NCBI RefSeq assembly: GCF_025822605.1
Contig: NZ_JACKTY010000014.1
Location: 112-64,111, forward strand
Origin: Mycolicibacterium komossense
Lineage (GTDB): Bacteria > Actinomycetota > Actinomycetes > Mycobacteriales > Mycobacteriaceae
Direction of reading: 5' to 3'
DNA length: 64,000 nucleotides
In this document: piece after piece, positions 55,530-63,586 of the stretch
How positions within the stretch are numbered: the stretch's first letter is position 1
How the letters are laid out: every line of letters starts with the position of its first letter
Notes under the pieces: generated by a model
What the model was told of the DNA's origin: nothing
Databases searched by the model: none
The model's input: only the letters and a program-made list of their open reading frames with translations
Program-made: the position numbers and the translations under genes

Positions 55530-56843
55530 TCAGCCGCGCGCGAGGGCTTCGCGCGCCGCGGCGCGTCCAGTGCGTACCGCGCCCTCCATGTATCCGGCCA
55601 CCCACTGGTCGGAGCCGCACACGTAGAACGGTGGCTCGTGGGTGCCGTGTAACGGTCCCACTCGGTGGACGTCGCCGGGTCGCCAATGAGTGACGTAGCC
55701 CTGCGTCCACGGATCGGTGCCCCACAGTCGTTCGAAGGTGGCGATCGGCGTCAGTGCCTGGGGGCCGAACCAGTCGTGTAGTTCGCCGAGCGACTCCTCC
55801 CGACGGTGCTGCGCGGAGGCCGACAAGTAGGCGGCGAGCCGCTCCGGCGGCACGAGGCAGGACAGCACGCCGTAGTTCTGCGGCCATGACGACCCCAGGA
55901 TGCCCTCGGACTCGGTGAGTCCGTTTTGTCCGCGGTCACGCCAGAAGGGCAGATCGTAGGCGGCGACGAACTTTGCGGCCAGCGCGTGCCGCTGCCGATG
56001 CAGCGACGCCAGCCGTTCATCGGAGACGCCCTCCACGGCGATATCGCGAAACGGGCCGGCGGGCAACGCACTGACGAGGGCGCCCGCGGAAATCATCTCG
56101 CCGGAATCGAGCTGGACTGTGCAGCCACTTGGTGCCACCTTGACGGAGCGCACTGCCGATCCCAGCCGGATCCGGGTCTCCAGTCCGGCCGCCATGTTCA
56201 GGGCAACGGTCGCCGAACCCTCGGCGACGCGCATGTTCTCCCATTCGTCATACGAGTACAGCTGCTTGGTCGACGTGCTGGCGCATTTGCGCAGCAGTGC
56301 CAGTAGCGACGTGCGTTCGAAAGATCCCGAGGACAGACCGAGCTGGCCGGCCTCCAAAGCGCGACAGACATTTGGGGTGGCGCCGATTACGCCCAGCCAG
56401 CTGGTCACAGACATCGCGTCGAGCGCCAGCGCGTCGGGATGCGACCACGGATCGTCCGCGTCGACCGTTGCGCAGAGCGTGGCGAATTCGTCTTCGACGT
56501 GTTGCATGCTGGCATGGTCGGCATCGGTGAACCAGCTGGGGGTGTCGCCGACGAACGTGCCCTCGTGCAGCACATAGGTCAGCTCGCCCGGCTCGGCGAC
56601 GTAACTCGGGATCAATGTGAGTCCCAGCTCGGCGACCAACTGCTGGTAGGCGGTATGCGAATTGCCGATCACCTCGCCGCCGAGTTGGACGATGCGGCCG
56701 TCGTCGAGCGTTACCTGCTCGACGCGACCACCCACCCGTTGACGAGCCTCCAGCACGAGCACGTCGGCCCCGCCTGCGGCTAGGTCACGGGCGGCGCACA
56801 GGCCGGCCAACCCGGCGCCGAGGATCAGGATGTCGTAAGTCAT
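55530..56843 (-). CDS. Flavin monoamine oxidase family protein (module B)
   Basis: This 437-residue FAD enzyme has an N-terminal dinucleotide fold (DILILGAGLAGLCAARDLAAGG) followed by VLEARQRVGGRV, the signature of the flavin amine oxidase family. The C-terminal FAD segment PPFYVCGSDQWVAGYMEGAVRTGRAAA is also conserved. It resembles actinobacterial putrescine/monoamine oxidases and would oxidise a primary amine to an aldehyde, ammonia and H2O2. It is the last gene of the minus-strand operon led by the Rieske gene, 16 bp after the potA-like gene, so its substrate is probably what importer 3 brings in. Confidence 0.9.
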   Translation of the reverse strand: MTYDILILGAGLAGLCAARDLAAGGADVLVLEARQRVGGRVEQVTLDDGRIVQLGGEVIGNSHTAYQQLVAELGLTLIPSYVAEPGELTYVLHEGTFVGDTPSWFTDADHASMQHVEDEFATLCATVDADDPWSHPDALALDAMSVTSWLGVIGATPNVCRALEAGQLGLSSGSFERTSLLALLRKCASTSTKQLYSYDEWENMRVAEGSATVALNMAAGLETRIRLGSAVRSVKVAPSGCTVQLDSGEMISAGALVSALPAGPFRDIAVEGVSDERLASLHRQRHALAAKFVAAYDLPFWRDRGQNGLTESEGILGSSWPQNYGVLSCLVPPERLAAYLSASAQHRREESLGELHDWFGPQALTPIATFERLWGTDPWTQGYVTHWRPGDVHRVGPLHGTHEPPFYVCGSDQWVAGYMEGAVRTGRAAAREALARG

Positions 56844-56859
56844 TGCGATTGCTCCAGTC

Positions 56860-58008
56860 TCAGATCAGTGGTGCCAGGCTGTGCTCGGCGTGCCAGCCGA
56901 TCCTGACTCGTTCGCCGTCGGCCCAGCGCTCTTCGGTCCTGGCCGAGTGCAAGTTCTGCTCCAACACCGAGACCTCCACTCCCGGAGCGATTTCCAGCAC
57001 GTAGGTGGTGGTTGCCCCGCCGTAGACGGTGGCCTTGAGGATGCCATCGGTCTGGACCATGTCGGGCGTGAGATCCGAGAGCCAGATCTTCTCCGGCCGT
57101 ACCGCTATCGAGACCTCGTCGCCGATCGTGCAGCCCTCGAGTGGTCCGGTGTGAAGCGGCACCCCGCCTGGCAGCGTGATGCCGGTGCCGGCGTACGTGC
57201 CAGACATCAGGTTGGCCGTACCGATGAACTCGGCGACGAATCGTGTGGCCGGCCGTTCGTAGATGTCCTCTGGTGTTCCGCACTGGTGTAGTCGGCCGTC
57301 GCTGATGATCGCGATCCGGTCCGACATCGTCAGCGCTTCTTCTTGGTCGTGCGTGACGAACACGAACGTGATGCCCACTTCTCGTTGAATACGCTTGAGC
57401 TCCAACTGCATAGCCTTGCGCAGCTTGAGGTCTAGCGCGGCCAGCGGCTCGTCGAGGAGGAGCACCGCGGGACGGTTGACCAGAGCGCGAGCCAGGGCTA
57501 CGCGCTGGCGCTGGCCCCCAGACAGTGCCTTGGGCTTGTCCTTGTCTCGGCCGGTGAGCTGAACCAGCTCTAGCATCTCGCCGACGCGCAGTTTCATATC
57601 GGCCTTTCCGATACCGCGGCGTCGCAGGCCGAACGCGACGTTCTCCCAGATCGAGAGGTGGTCGAACAGGGCGTAGCTCTGGAAGACGGTGTTGACGTCG
57701 CGTCGGTTCGGAGGTAGGTCGGTGACGTCTTTGCCGTGCAGTGAGACTGTGCCTTGAGTGGGGTCGACGAATCCGCCGATCATCCGCAGCGTGGTTGTCT
57801 TACCGCAGCCGGATGGGCCGAGCATCGAGAAGAACTCACCCTCGGCGATGTCGAGGTTCAGGTCGCGCACAGCGGAGCGGTCGTTATAGGACTTGGTGAT
57901 GTGCCGAAGTGAGACCGCACACGGCGTAGTAGCGAGTGCGTGGGCGATGGGGGTCACGCGGTCGGCGGTCGAAGTCTTGCGATCTGCAAGCAACGTCTTA
58001 ATTGACAT
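56860..58008 (-). CDS. PotA-like ABC transporter ATP-binding protein (importer 3)
   Basis: This 382-residue ATPase has Walker A GPSGCGKTT, Q-loop VFQSYALFD, signature LSGGQRQR, Walker B AVLLLDEPLAALD and H-loop VTHDQEEAL, plus a C-terminal TOBE region. Its signature (QRQR) differs from importers 1 and 2 (QQQR), so it is not a recent copy. It starts 7 bp after the potC-like stop. Confidence 0.92.
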   Translation of the reverse strand: MSIKTLLADRKTSTADRVTPIAHALATTPCAVSLRHITKSYNDRSAVRDLNLDIAEGEFFSMLGPSGCGKTTTLRMIGGFVDPTQGTVSLHGKDVTDLPPNRRDVNTVFQSYALFDHLSIWENVAFGLRRRGIGKADMKLRVGEMLELVQLTGRDKDKPKALSGGQRQRVALARALVNRPAVLLLDEPLAALDLKLRKAMQLELKRIQREVGITFVFVTHDQEEALTMSDRIAIISDGRLHQCGTPEDIYERPATRFVAEFIGTANLMSGTYAGTGITLPGGVPLHTGPLEGCTIGDEVSIAVRPEKIWLSDLTPDMVQTDGILKATVYGGATTTYVLEIAPGVEVSVLEQNLHSARTEERWADGERVRIGWHAEHSLAPLI

Positions 58009-58015
58009 GGGCTGG

Positions 58016-58912
58016 TTATCCTCCGAACAGGTCGAGGCTGGTGCCGTGGCGTCCGAACAGGCGCGGGACGAGAAGTGCGAGTGCGATCAGTAGTAGCGAG
58101 CCGACCAGCATGAGCGTGCCGATGGCATTGATTGAGGGTTGGATGCCGAACCGGATCGCGGAGTAAATGCGCACCGAGAGTGGCTGAGGGTCGACGCCGC
58201 TAGTGAAGAATGCGAGCACGAAGTCGTCGAACACCATCGTGAAGATCAAGATGGCGGCCGATAACACGGCCGGTCCCATCGCGGGTAGCGTCACCAGGCG
58301 CAATGCTTGGAACCTGTTGGCGCCCAGGTCCATAGCGGCCTCCTCGACCTCCGGGTTGAGTTCAGCAACGCGGGCCCGAAGGATCACCGTCACATAGGAG
58401 ATGGAGAAGGTGGTCTGCGCCAGGATCAGCGTCGTCAGCGACGGTTGGAGGTTGACACCACGGAACAGCATCAGCGAGGCGACGCCGGTCACGATCTCCG
58501 GTGTGACCAACGGGATCAACATGATCAGGTTCGCCACCCCGCCCAGCCGCGAGCGTGCCCGCACCAGTCCGAAGGCCAACAGGACGCCGATCGCCACCGA
58601 ACCGACCATGGCGACAGCCGCGACGACCAGGCTTGTCTGCAGTGACTTGGTCAACTCGGAGTCGTGGAAGAACGCCTCGTACCAGCGTAGTGACCAGCCC
58701 TCGAACACGGTCAGCGATTTCTTGGTGTTGAAGCTAAAGAGCACGACCGCGAAGATCGGCAGGTAGAGCAGGATGAAGAACACCGCCGTGATCGTGATGG
58801 CGAACCGCGGTTTACGGTTCATACCAGAGCCTTTGCGCCGTCGTCGCGGGGGAGCGGCATCGCAGAGGTCCGGTGCAGACGGCAACGGTGTCGCGAGGGT
58901 CGAAGTGCTCAT
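58016..58912 (-). CDS. PotC-like ABC permease (importer 3)
   Basis: This 298-residue permease has a cytoplasmic, Arg-rich N-terminus, six helices, the segment FSFNTKKSLTVFEGWSLRWYEAFF and the EAA loop EEAAMDLGANRFQALRLVTLPAM. It overlaps the PotB-like gene by 4 nt (58909-58912). A start at the internal ATG near residue 31 (MNRKPRF) is possible. Confidence 0.92.
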   Translation of the reverse strand: MSTSTLATPLPSAPDLCDAAPPRRRRKGSGMNRKPRFAITITAVFFILLYLPIFAVVLFSFNTKKSLTVFEGWSLRWYEAFFHDSELTKSLQTSLVVAAVAMVGSVAIGVLLAFGLVRARSRLGGVANLIMLIPLVTPEIVTGVASLMLFRGVNLQPSLTTLILAQTTFSISYVTVILRARVAELNPEVEEAAMDLGANRFQALRLVTLPAMGPAVLSAAILIFTMVFDDFVLAFFTSGVDPQPLSVRIYSAIRFGIQPSINAIGTLMLVGSLLLIALALLVPRLFGRHGTSLDLFGG

Positions 58913-59820
58913 TGGCGAGCCTCCTTGGCGTCACGGGCAGTTTGTCTCAAATAGGCGAACATGCAGATCAGCAGCAGGACCATCAGTGCCATCGTCAGCG
59001 CGGAGCCGAGCGGCCAGTTCTGGCCGGCGAAGAACTTCTCCTGGATCAGGTTTCCGATCATCAGGTTGTCTGGTCCGCCGAGTAACTGGGCGCTGATGAA
59101 ATCACCCATGGCAGGCAGGAACACCAGGGCCAGCCCGGCGAAAGCGCCGGACCGGGAGGCGGGAACCGTCACCGTCATAAAGGTCTTCCAGGGCGAGCCG
59201 TAAAGGTCGCGTCCGGCTTCGATCAGCGCGTCGTCCATCCGCTCCAGAGAGGCGTAGATCGGCAGGATCATGAAGACCACGTACCCGTAGACCAATCCGC
59301 CGATAACGGCCCCGGCAGTGTCAAGTATCTGGAAGCTGGCAGGTACGCCGACTTGCCGTAGCCACGTCATGAGCACGCCTTCGTCGGACAGCAGCGTCTG
59401 CCAGCCGTACATGCGCACCAGGTAGTTGGCGAAGAACGGCACAACCAGAAGCGCCACCAGCGCATTCTTGTAGCGACCACCGTGACGGGCAATCGCGTAT
59501 GCCGTGGGGTAAGCGATCAGCAGGCAGATGACCGATGCCGCTACCGCATACCCGAGGCTGCGGGCGATCACTCGTAGATACGTCGGGTTGAACACCCCGA
59601 TAATGTTGTCCAGCGTGGTACCGAAACGCGGATTGCCAAGCGTATCAGTGGTTCCGAAGGACAGAGCGATCAACAACAGCAACGCCGATACGAAGAACAC
59701 GGCCATCCACGCCGTGCCGGGAAGCAGCATCCACGTCCACAGACGCTCACGGCGTATCGGTCGGACCGGCAACGCGTCTGCGAGATCCACAGTGGCGGCG
59801 GATGTCGTCGTAGCTGTCAT
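58909..59820 (-). CDS. PotB-like ABC permease (importer 3)
   Basis: This 303-residue six-helix permease has the EAA loop EAGRDLYGSPWKTFMTVTVPASRSG. ATG 59820 overlaps the binding-protein stop by ATGA (59817-59820); the reading frame extends further upstream only inside the binding-protein gene. The second residue of the usual DLGAS block is changed to DLYGS. Confidence 0.92.
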   Translation of the reverse strand: MTATTTSAATVDLADALPVRPIRRERLWTWMLLPGTAWMAVFFVSALLLLIALSFGTTDTLGNPRFGTTLDNIIGVFNPTYLRVIARSLGYAVAASVICLLIAYPTAYAIARHGGRYKNALVALLVVPFFANYLVRMYGWQTLLSDEGVLMTWLRQVGVPASFQILDTAGAVIGGLVYGYVVFMILPIYASLERMDDALIEAGRDLYGSPWKTFMTVTVPASRSGAFAGLALVFLPAMGDFISAQLLGGPDNLMIGNLIQEKFFAGQNWPLGSALTMALMVLLLICMFAYLRQTARDAKEARQ

Positions 59821-60935
59821 ACTCCAACCTTCATTTCGGTGTATGCCGCGTCTCGTGCTTGTGCCTTGGCCACGCTGTCGTTGGTGAAGTAGAGGTTCCG
59901 CGACAGATCCTCGACCGTGACTGTGCACTGCGGGTAGTCCGCGACGATCTCCCGGTATGTCTCCTCTGTTCCGTATACCGGCATCGGGTAGCCGATGTAG
60001 TCGATGTTCTTCTCGACGTTCTCGGGCCGGAGCATGTAATCGATGAACAGCAAAGCGGTTCCGGGGTGGCGGGCATTGATCGGGATCGCGTACGTGTCGG
60101 AGTTGATTGGTGTGCCCTGGGACGGGGCCTCGAATCCGTATAGCGACGGGTCGGGTGCTTGGCGCAGTAGTGCCGCCATGTCACCGCTCCACATCTGTTG
60201 TGTCCAAGCGTTACCGGAGAGCAGGTTGTTGTAGTCGTCGCTGCTGAACCCGCGCAGATAGGGGCGCAGAGTGCGGAACTCCTCTACGATCGCCGCGAGC
60301 TCATGGTCGGTGGCGGTGTTCAGGCCGTAGCCCTTGAGTAGCGCCAGCATGCCGAGCACCTCGTCACGGTCATCGAGGACGAAAGTGTGTCCCTTCGACT
60401 TGTCATTCCACAGATCGGCCCAGCTCTGGTTCAGCCTGTCTCCGAGTTTGTCTTTGCGCCAGGCGATTCCGGTCTTATACATGGAGAACGGTATCGAGTG
60501 TGCCGAGTGCGGGTCATACCACGGATCGGTGAAGTACGAGTAGTGGTCAAAGATCAGGGGAGCGTTACGCAGCGTCGCCGGGTCGATGGTGTGCAGCCGG
60601 TTGGCAGCAACCAGCTTCTGCACCCACTGTGCCGAAGGAAATATAATGTCGTATTCGTTGCCCGCGGTGAGCTTCGCCTGCATGCTCTCCATCGAATCGA
60701 AATTCGACTGGATGATCTTGACGCCGTACTCATTCTGGAAGCCTTCGAACACGGTTGGATCGACATAGTCGGCCCAGTTGAAGTACACGAGGTCGCCATC
60801 GATCTTGGGCTCGACCGGTGGGGTCGTCACCTGCTGCGCGCTGGGCGTCAGGTAGGCACACCCGGGTGCGGCCAGCAGCACAGCGGCGGCTCCGGCGCCG
60901 CCGAGCAGAAACCGCCTGCGGTTGAACATGCTCAT
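59817..60935 (-). CDS. PotD-like substrate-binding lipoprotein, Tat-exported (importer 3)
   Basis: This 372-residue binding protein has a twin-arginine signal (NRRRFLLGGAGAAAVLLAAPGC) with the lipidation Cys in APGC. The mature part matches PotD: LVYFNWADYVDPTVFEGFQNEYGVKIIQSNFDSMESMQAKLTAG and IPFSMYKTGIAWR. It lies 12 bp after the tetR stop and overlaps the PotB-like gene, so importer 3 is a complete operon D-B-C-A. Predicted ligand: a polyamine or similar amine. Confidence 0.91.
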   Translation of the reverse strand: MSMFNRRRFLLGGAGAAAVLLAAPGCAYLTPSAQQVTTPPVEPKIDGDLVYFNWADYVDPTVFEGFQNEYGVKIIQSNFDSMESMQAKLTAGNEYDIIFPSAQWVQKLVAANRLHTIDPATLRNAPLIFDHYSYFTDPWYDPHSAHSIPFSMYKTGIAWRKDKLGDRLNQSWADLWNDKSKGHTFVLDDRDEVLGMLALLKGYGLNTATDHELAAIVEEFRTLRPYLRGFSSDDYNNLLSGNAWTQQMWSGDMAALLRQAPDPSLYGFEAPSQGTPINSDTYAIPINARHPGTALLFIDYMLRPENVEKNIDYIGYPMPVYGTEETYREIVADYPQCTVTVEDLSRNLYFTNDSVAKAQARDAAYTEMKVGV

Positions 60936-60947
60936 CAGTGGTCTTCC

Positions 60948-61595
60948 TCAGTGGTCTTGCGCGGGGAATGGGGTCGTGATGCCCAGCGCGCCACCGGCAT
61001 GCTGCCAAATCACGGCGCGGGCCTCGGTGATCGTCAGCGACGGGTTGCCGAACATGAGCTGAACGCCGAAACCGTCGCACAGCGAGCTGATCAGCCGGGC
61101 ATGCGCCGCCGTGTCGCACGGGGTGAATTCGCCGCAGGCTACGCCGTCGGCGAGGGTCTCCTCGATCCACCCTTGCTGCGCCCGGCTGAGTTCGATTGCC
61201 AGCGCGCGTGATTGCGGCTCACGGTTCGCGCGGCACCACAGCTCTTGGTACATCGCCCATTCCAGGCGCAGGCTCGCTGTCGTCGGTAGCGATGCGGAGA
61301 TGATGCGGGCTAACCGGCTGGTGGCCGAATCCGAATCGGCGTGCCCTTGGTAGACGTCGCGCCCGGTGTGTTCGAACGAATGCCGCAGTGCTTCGGCGAA
61401 GAGCTTTTCGCGGTTGTCGAAGTGATAGTGCAGTGCGGCGGTGGACACGCCTGCGCGCTGGGCGACCATCCGCATTCTGATCTTCTCGAATCCTTCTTCG
61501 GCGATGATCTCGCACGCAGCCCCCAAGATCGCTTCGCGGGTCTCGGCGGCGATCTCGGCTTTGGTACGTCTGGGCTGCTCCATGACTAACATCAT
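60948..61595 (-). CDS. TetR-family regulator, BetI-like (module B)
   Basis: This 215-residue TetR regulator has the DNA-binding domain TKAEIAAETREAILGAACEIIAEEGFEKIRMRMVAQRAGVSTAALHYHFDNREKLF and a BetI-type C-terminal domain. BetI controls choline oxidation in other bacteria. ATG 61595 overlaps the Rieske stop (ATGA at 61592-61595), so it is embedded inside the operon it probably regulates. A methionine at residue 5 (MEQPRR) is an alternative start. The palindrome at 62915-62928 is its most likely site. Confidence 0.9.
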   Translation of the reverse strand: MMLVMEQPRRTKAEIAAETREAILGAACEIIAEEGFEKIRMRMVAQRAGVSTAALHYHFDNREKLFAEALRHSFEHTGRDVYQGHADSDSATSRLARIISASLPTTASLRLEWAMYQELWCRANREPQSRALAIELSRAQQGWIEETLADGVACGEFTPCDTAAHARLISSLCDGFGVQLMFGNPSLTITEARAVIWQHAGGALGITTPFPAQDH

Positions 61596-62857
61596 CGGCC
61601 CGACTCCTGCTCTGGGCCGGTATTCACATCGCCGAGGTCGGCTCGAATTCGGCCCGCGAACCAGGCGACCCCGGCTTCCCGGAGTGACAGCGGACCGGGT
61701 TCGAAGTGGGTGTTACCCATCCCGATCTGCATTCGCTGCACCAGCTCCTCATCCTCGTGATTGGTGACTTTGCCGACGTGGAGGTTGAGTCTCTGCGCAA
61801 TGCGGGTGCGCGTGTCGCAGTCCTTACGTCGTAGATAGGTGCCAGGGACGCCGACGCGATCCACCCCGCACGGGTTCATCTTCCAGAGCAGTACGTGATC
61901 TGGATACAGGTCGATCACCGTGTTCGGGTAAATCGCGATGTACCTGAAGACCCGATGATCGGACTCTTCGGCCAGTCCTGGCATCGGCCGGATCAAACGC
62001 TGATAGAGCCGCTCGGCCCAATTGTCGGAAGGCTTGTCCCGCAACGGCGCGTCGTACACCGCGTAGATCCCGTTGGTTTCCACGGAGTACCGCTTGTAGT
62101 CCAGTAAGCGCATCAATCCGGGGTGCGCTACCGGGACGTGATAGCCCTCCAGGTAATTATCAACGGCCACTTTCCAATTCGAGTTCTGGATATGGCGTGG
62201 GTCGTGAAGGTGGATACGCGCCGCACCGAACGGTTCCATCTCATCGCCCTCGTCGCCGAGGTAGCGCTCCAGCAGCGGCCGAATCCCCTCCAGTTGTGGA
62301 GCGAGCGGCGTTGCGGCCGGATCGAGGTTGACGAAAATCAGCCCGCACAACACCTCGGTCTGCGCGGGGAACAGGGATAGTTTCGTCTTGTCCAGGCAGG
62401 GGATGGTGCGATTCTCGGGCGCGCCGACGAGCGTGCCGTCGAGGTGATATGTCCAGCCGTGGTAGGGGCATCGCAAGGCCTTTTCCTCACCGGGGCCGGC
62501 CACCAGACGAGTACCGCGGTGACGGCAGGTGTTGAGGTGCGCCCGGATCTCGCCGTCCTCGGCGCGAACGACCACCACCTCTTTGCGTCCGATGGTTCCC
62601 ACGATCCGGGAGCCGGGGTTGGGCAGATCAGTCACATGGCCGACGAGCTGCCAGGTGCGGTCGAAGATGTGCTGTTGCTCGAGTTGAGCGACGGCTGGGT
62701 CGGTGTAGTAGTGCGATGCCAGTCCGGGCTCGAGGGATTCGAGCGCGGGGCGTGAGCGCCGACGCGGTGTTTCCGGGGCGTCCGGAGAGGTCTCGGCATT
62801 TGAGCCTTCGGGAGCAAGCGTTGTCTCGTTCATCGACGCGTTAGGTCTTTCTCCCAC
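61592..62857 (-). CDS. Rieske non-heme iron oxygenase, alpha subunit (module B)
   Basis: This 421-residue oxygenase has the Rieske [2Fe-2S] ligands Cys111-x-His113 and Cys130-x2-His133 (TCRHRG, CPYHGW) and the mononuclear iron motif NWKVAVDNYLEGYHVPVAHPGL. It is close in layout to choline/carnitine-type and aromatic-ring oxygenases; the amine genes downstream favour a quaternary or N-alkyl amine substrate. The small ferredoxin at 63392 may supply electrons. The first 45 residues look disordered. GTG 62857 lies inside a palindrome, so ATG 62833 may be the true start; neither has a clear ribosome site. Confidence 0.9.
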   Translation of the reverse strand: MGERPNASMNETTLAPEGSNAETSPDAPETPRRRSRPALESLEPGLASHYYTDPAVAQLEQQHIFDRTWQLVGHVTDLPNPGSRIVGTIGRKEVVVVRAEDGEIRAHLNTCRHRGTRLVAGPGEEKALRCPYHGWTYHLDGTLVGAPENRTIPCLDKTKLSLFPAQTEVLCGLIFVNLDPAATPLAPQLEGIRPLLERYLGDEGDEMEPFGAARIHLHDPRHIQNSNWKVAVDNYLEGYHVPVAHPGLMRLLDYKRYSVETNGIYAVYDAPLRDKPSDNWAERLYQRLIRPMPGLAEESDHRVFRYIAIYPNTVIDLYPDHVLLWKMNPCGVDRVGVPGTYLRRKDCDTRTRIAQRLNLHVGKVTNHEDEELVQRMQIGMGNTHFEPGPLSLREAGVAWFAGRIRADLGDVNTGPEQESGR

Positions 62858-62868
62858 GTCAACGTGGG
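62853..62868. promoter_or_regulatory. 16-bp inverted repeat at the Rieske start
   Basis: CCCACGTCAACGTGGG is an inverted repeat with 7-bp arms and a 2-nt centre. It overlaps the proposed GTG start of the Rieske gene and could be an operator or a hairpin in the mRNA leader. Confidence 0.5.
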
Positions 62869-62914
62869 TTTTTGGGAGTGACTTCTCGTTGCGGTATCGA
62901 TTTGCACTTTGCTG

Positions 62915-62928
62915 ACTAACTGATTAGT
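62915..62928. promoter_or_regulatory. TetR-type palindrome in the module B divergent promoter
   Basis: ACTAA-CTGA-TTAGT is an inverted repeat with 5-bp arms. The surrounding 18 bases (62914-62931) match operator site 1 at 12 positions. It lies between the Rieske operon and the plus-strand genes, so one regulator could control both. Confidence 0.5.
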
Positions 62929-62978
62929 TTGTGACTATGTCAGTGTTGCGCATCACATGTCAAGCCTGAGGAGATCCA

Positions 62979-63395
62979 GTGCACAGTCGTAGGCCATGGG
63001 CTTCCGCCTGGCTCGGGCTGACCCCGGAGCCCGAGTCCGTGCTACCTCAGCTGCTCGCTCGTCTTCGGCGCGAACCAACGGATTCCGCCTTCGAGGACGA
63101 ACAGCGTCGGGCCTCCCACGTCGTCTTGCGAGGCACCTGCAGGCAGTGGCTGCGCTACCTGGACCGAGCCGCAGCGGTTGTACGAGGCATCGCGGACGGC
63201 ACCCGCGATGGCGACCCCACGCTCGCGCTCGCGGTGGCACACGTAGTGCTCGAACACGACCGGATGCTGATCGGTCTGCCGGGCGGCGCCTATCGCCTCA
63301 CCGCCGAACGGCGCCGTCGCACTGCCGAAGCCATCGGAGTGCTCGAAGCCCGGATTGCATCAGTGAAAACCGACAACGAACTGGAGATGTCATGA
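62979..63395 (+). CDS. Protein of unknown function next to ferredoxin
   Basis: This 138-residue protein is not recognised. It is helical, Arg-rich and has two cysteines at most and no signal peptide. Visible stretches are SVLPQLLARLRREPTDSAFEDEQRRASHVVLRGTCRQWLRYLDRAAAVVRG and LALAVAHVVLEHDRMLIGLPGGAYRLTAERRRRTAEAIGVLEARI. The GTG start has a clear ribosome site (GAGGAG, 62967-62972). Its stop overlaps the ferredoxin ATG (ATGA) so the two are translated together. The fixed position suggests a role with the Rieske oxygenase or ferredoxin, but that is inference. Confidence 0.75.
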   Translation: MHSRRPWASAWLGLTPEPESVLPQLLARLRREPTDSAFEDEQRRASHVVLRGTCRQWLRYLDRAAAVVRGIADGTRDGDPTLALAVAHVVLEHDRMLIGLPGGAYRLTAERRRRTAEAIGVLEARIASVKTDNELEMS

Positions 63396-63586
63396 AGCTC
63401 TTAATCGACCGCGACGCGTGTCAGGGCTATGGACTGTGTCATATCGCCGCCCCGGTCCTCGTCGACCTTGACGACGCGGGATATGCCGACGTGCTCGGCA
63501 GCGGGACGGTTCCCGCGGCAGAGCGCAACCGTGCTTATGAAGCAGTGGCTTCGTGCCCGGCGCGGGCGCTGGCGGTGCAGGAATGA
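63392..63586 (+). CDS. Small ferredoxin, [3Fe-4S]/[4Fe-4S] type with Tyr at the variable ligand position
   Basis: This 64-residue ferredoxin has Cys10, Cys16 and Cys55 (DACQGYGLC, ASCPARAL). The position between the first two cysteines that is Cys in [4Fe-4S] proteins is Tyr13 here, as in many mycobacterial ferredoxins that partner cytochromes P450. No P450 gene is present, so it may reduce the Rieske oxygenase at 61592 across the divergent promoter. It overlaps both neighbours by 4 nt (ATGA at 63392-63395 and 63583-63586). Confidence 0.92.
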   Translation: MKLLIDRDACQGYGLCHIAAPVLVDLDDAGYADVLGSGTVPAAERNRAYEAVASCPARALAVQE

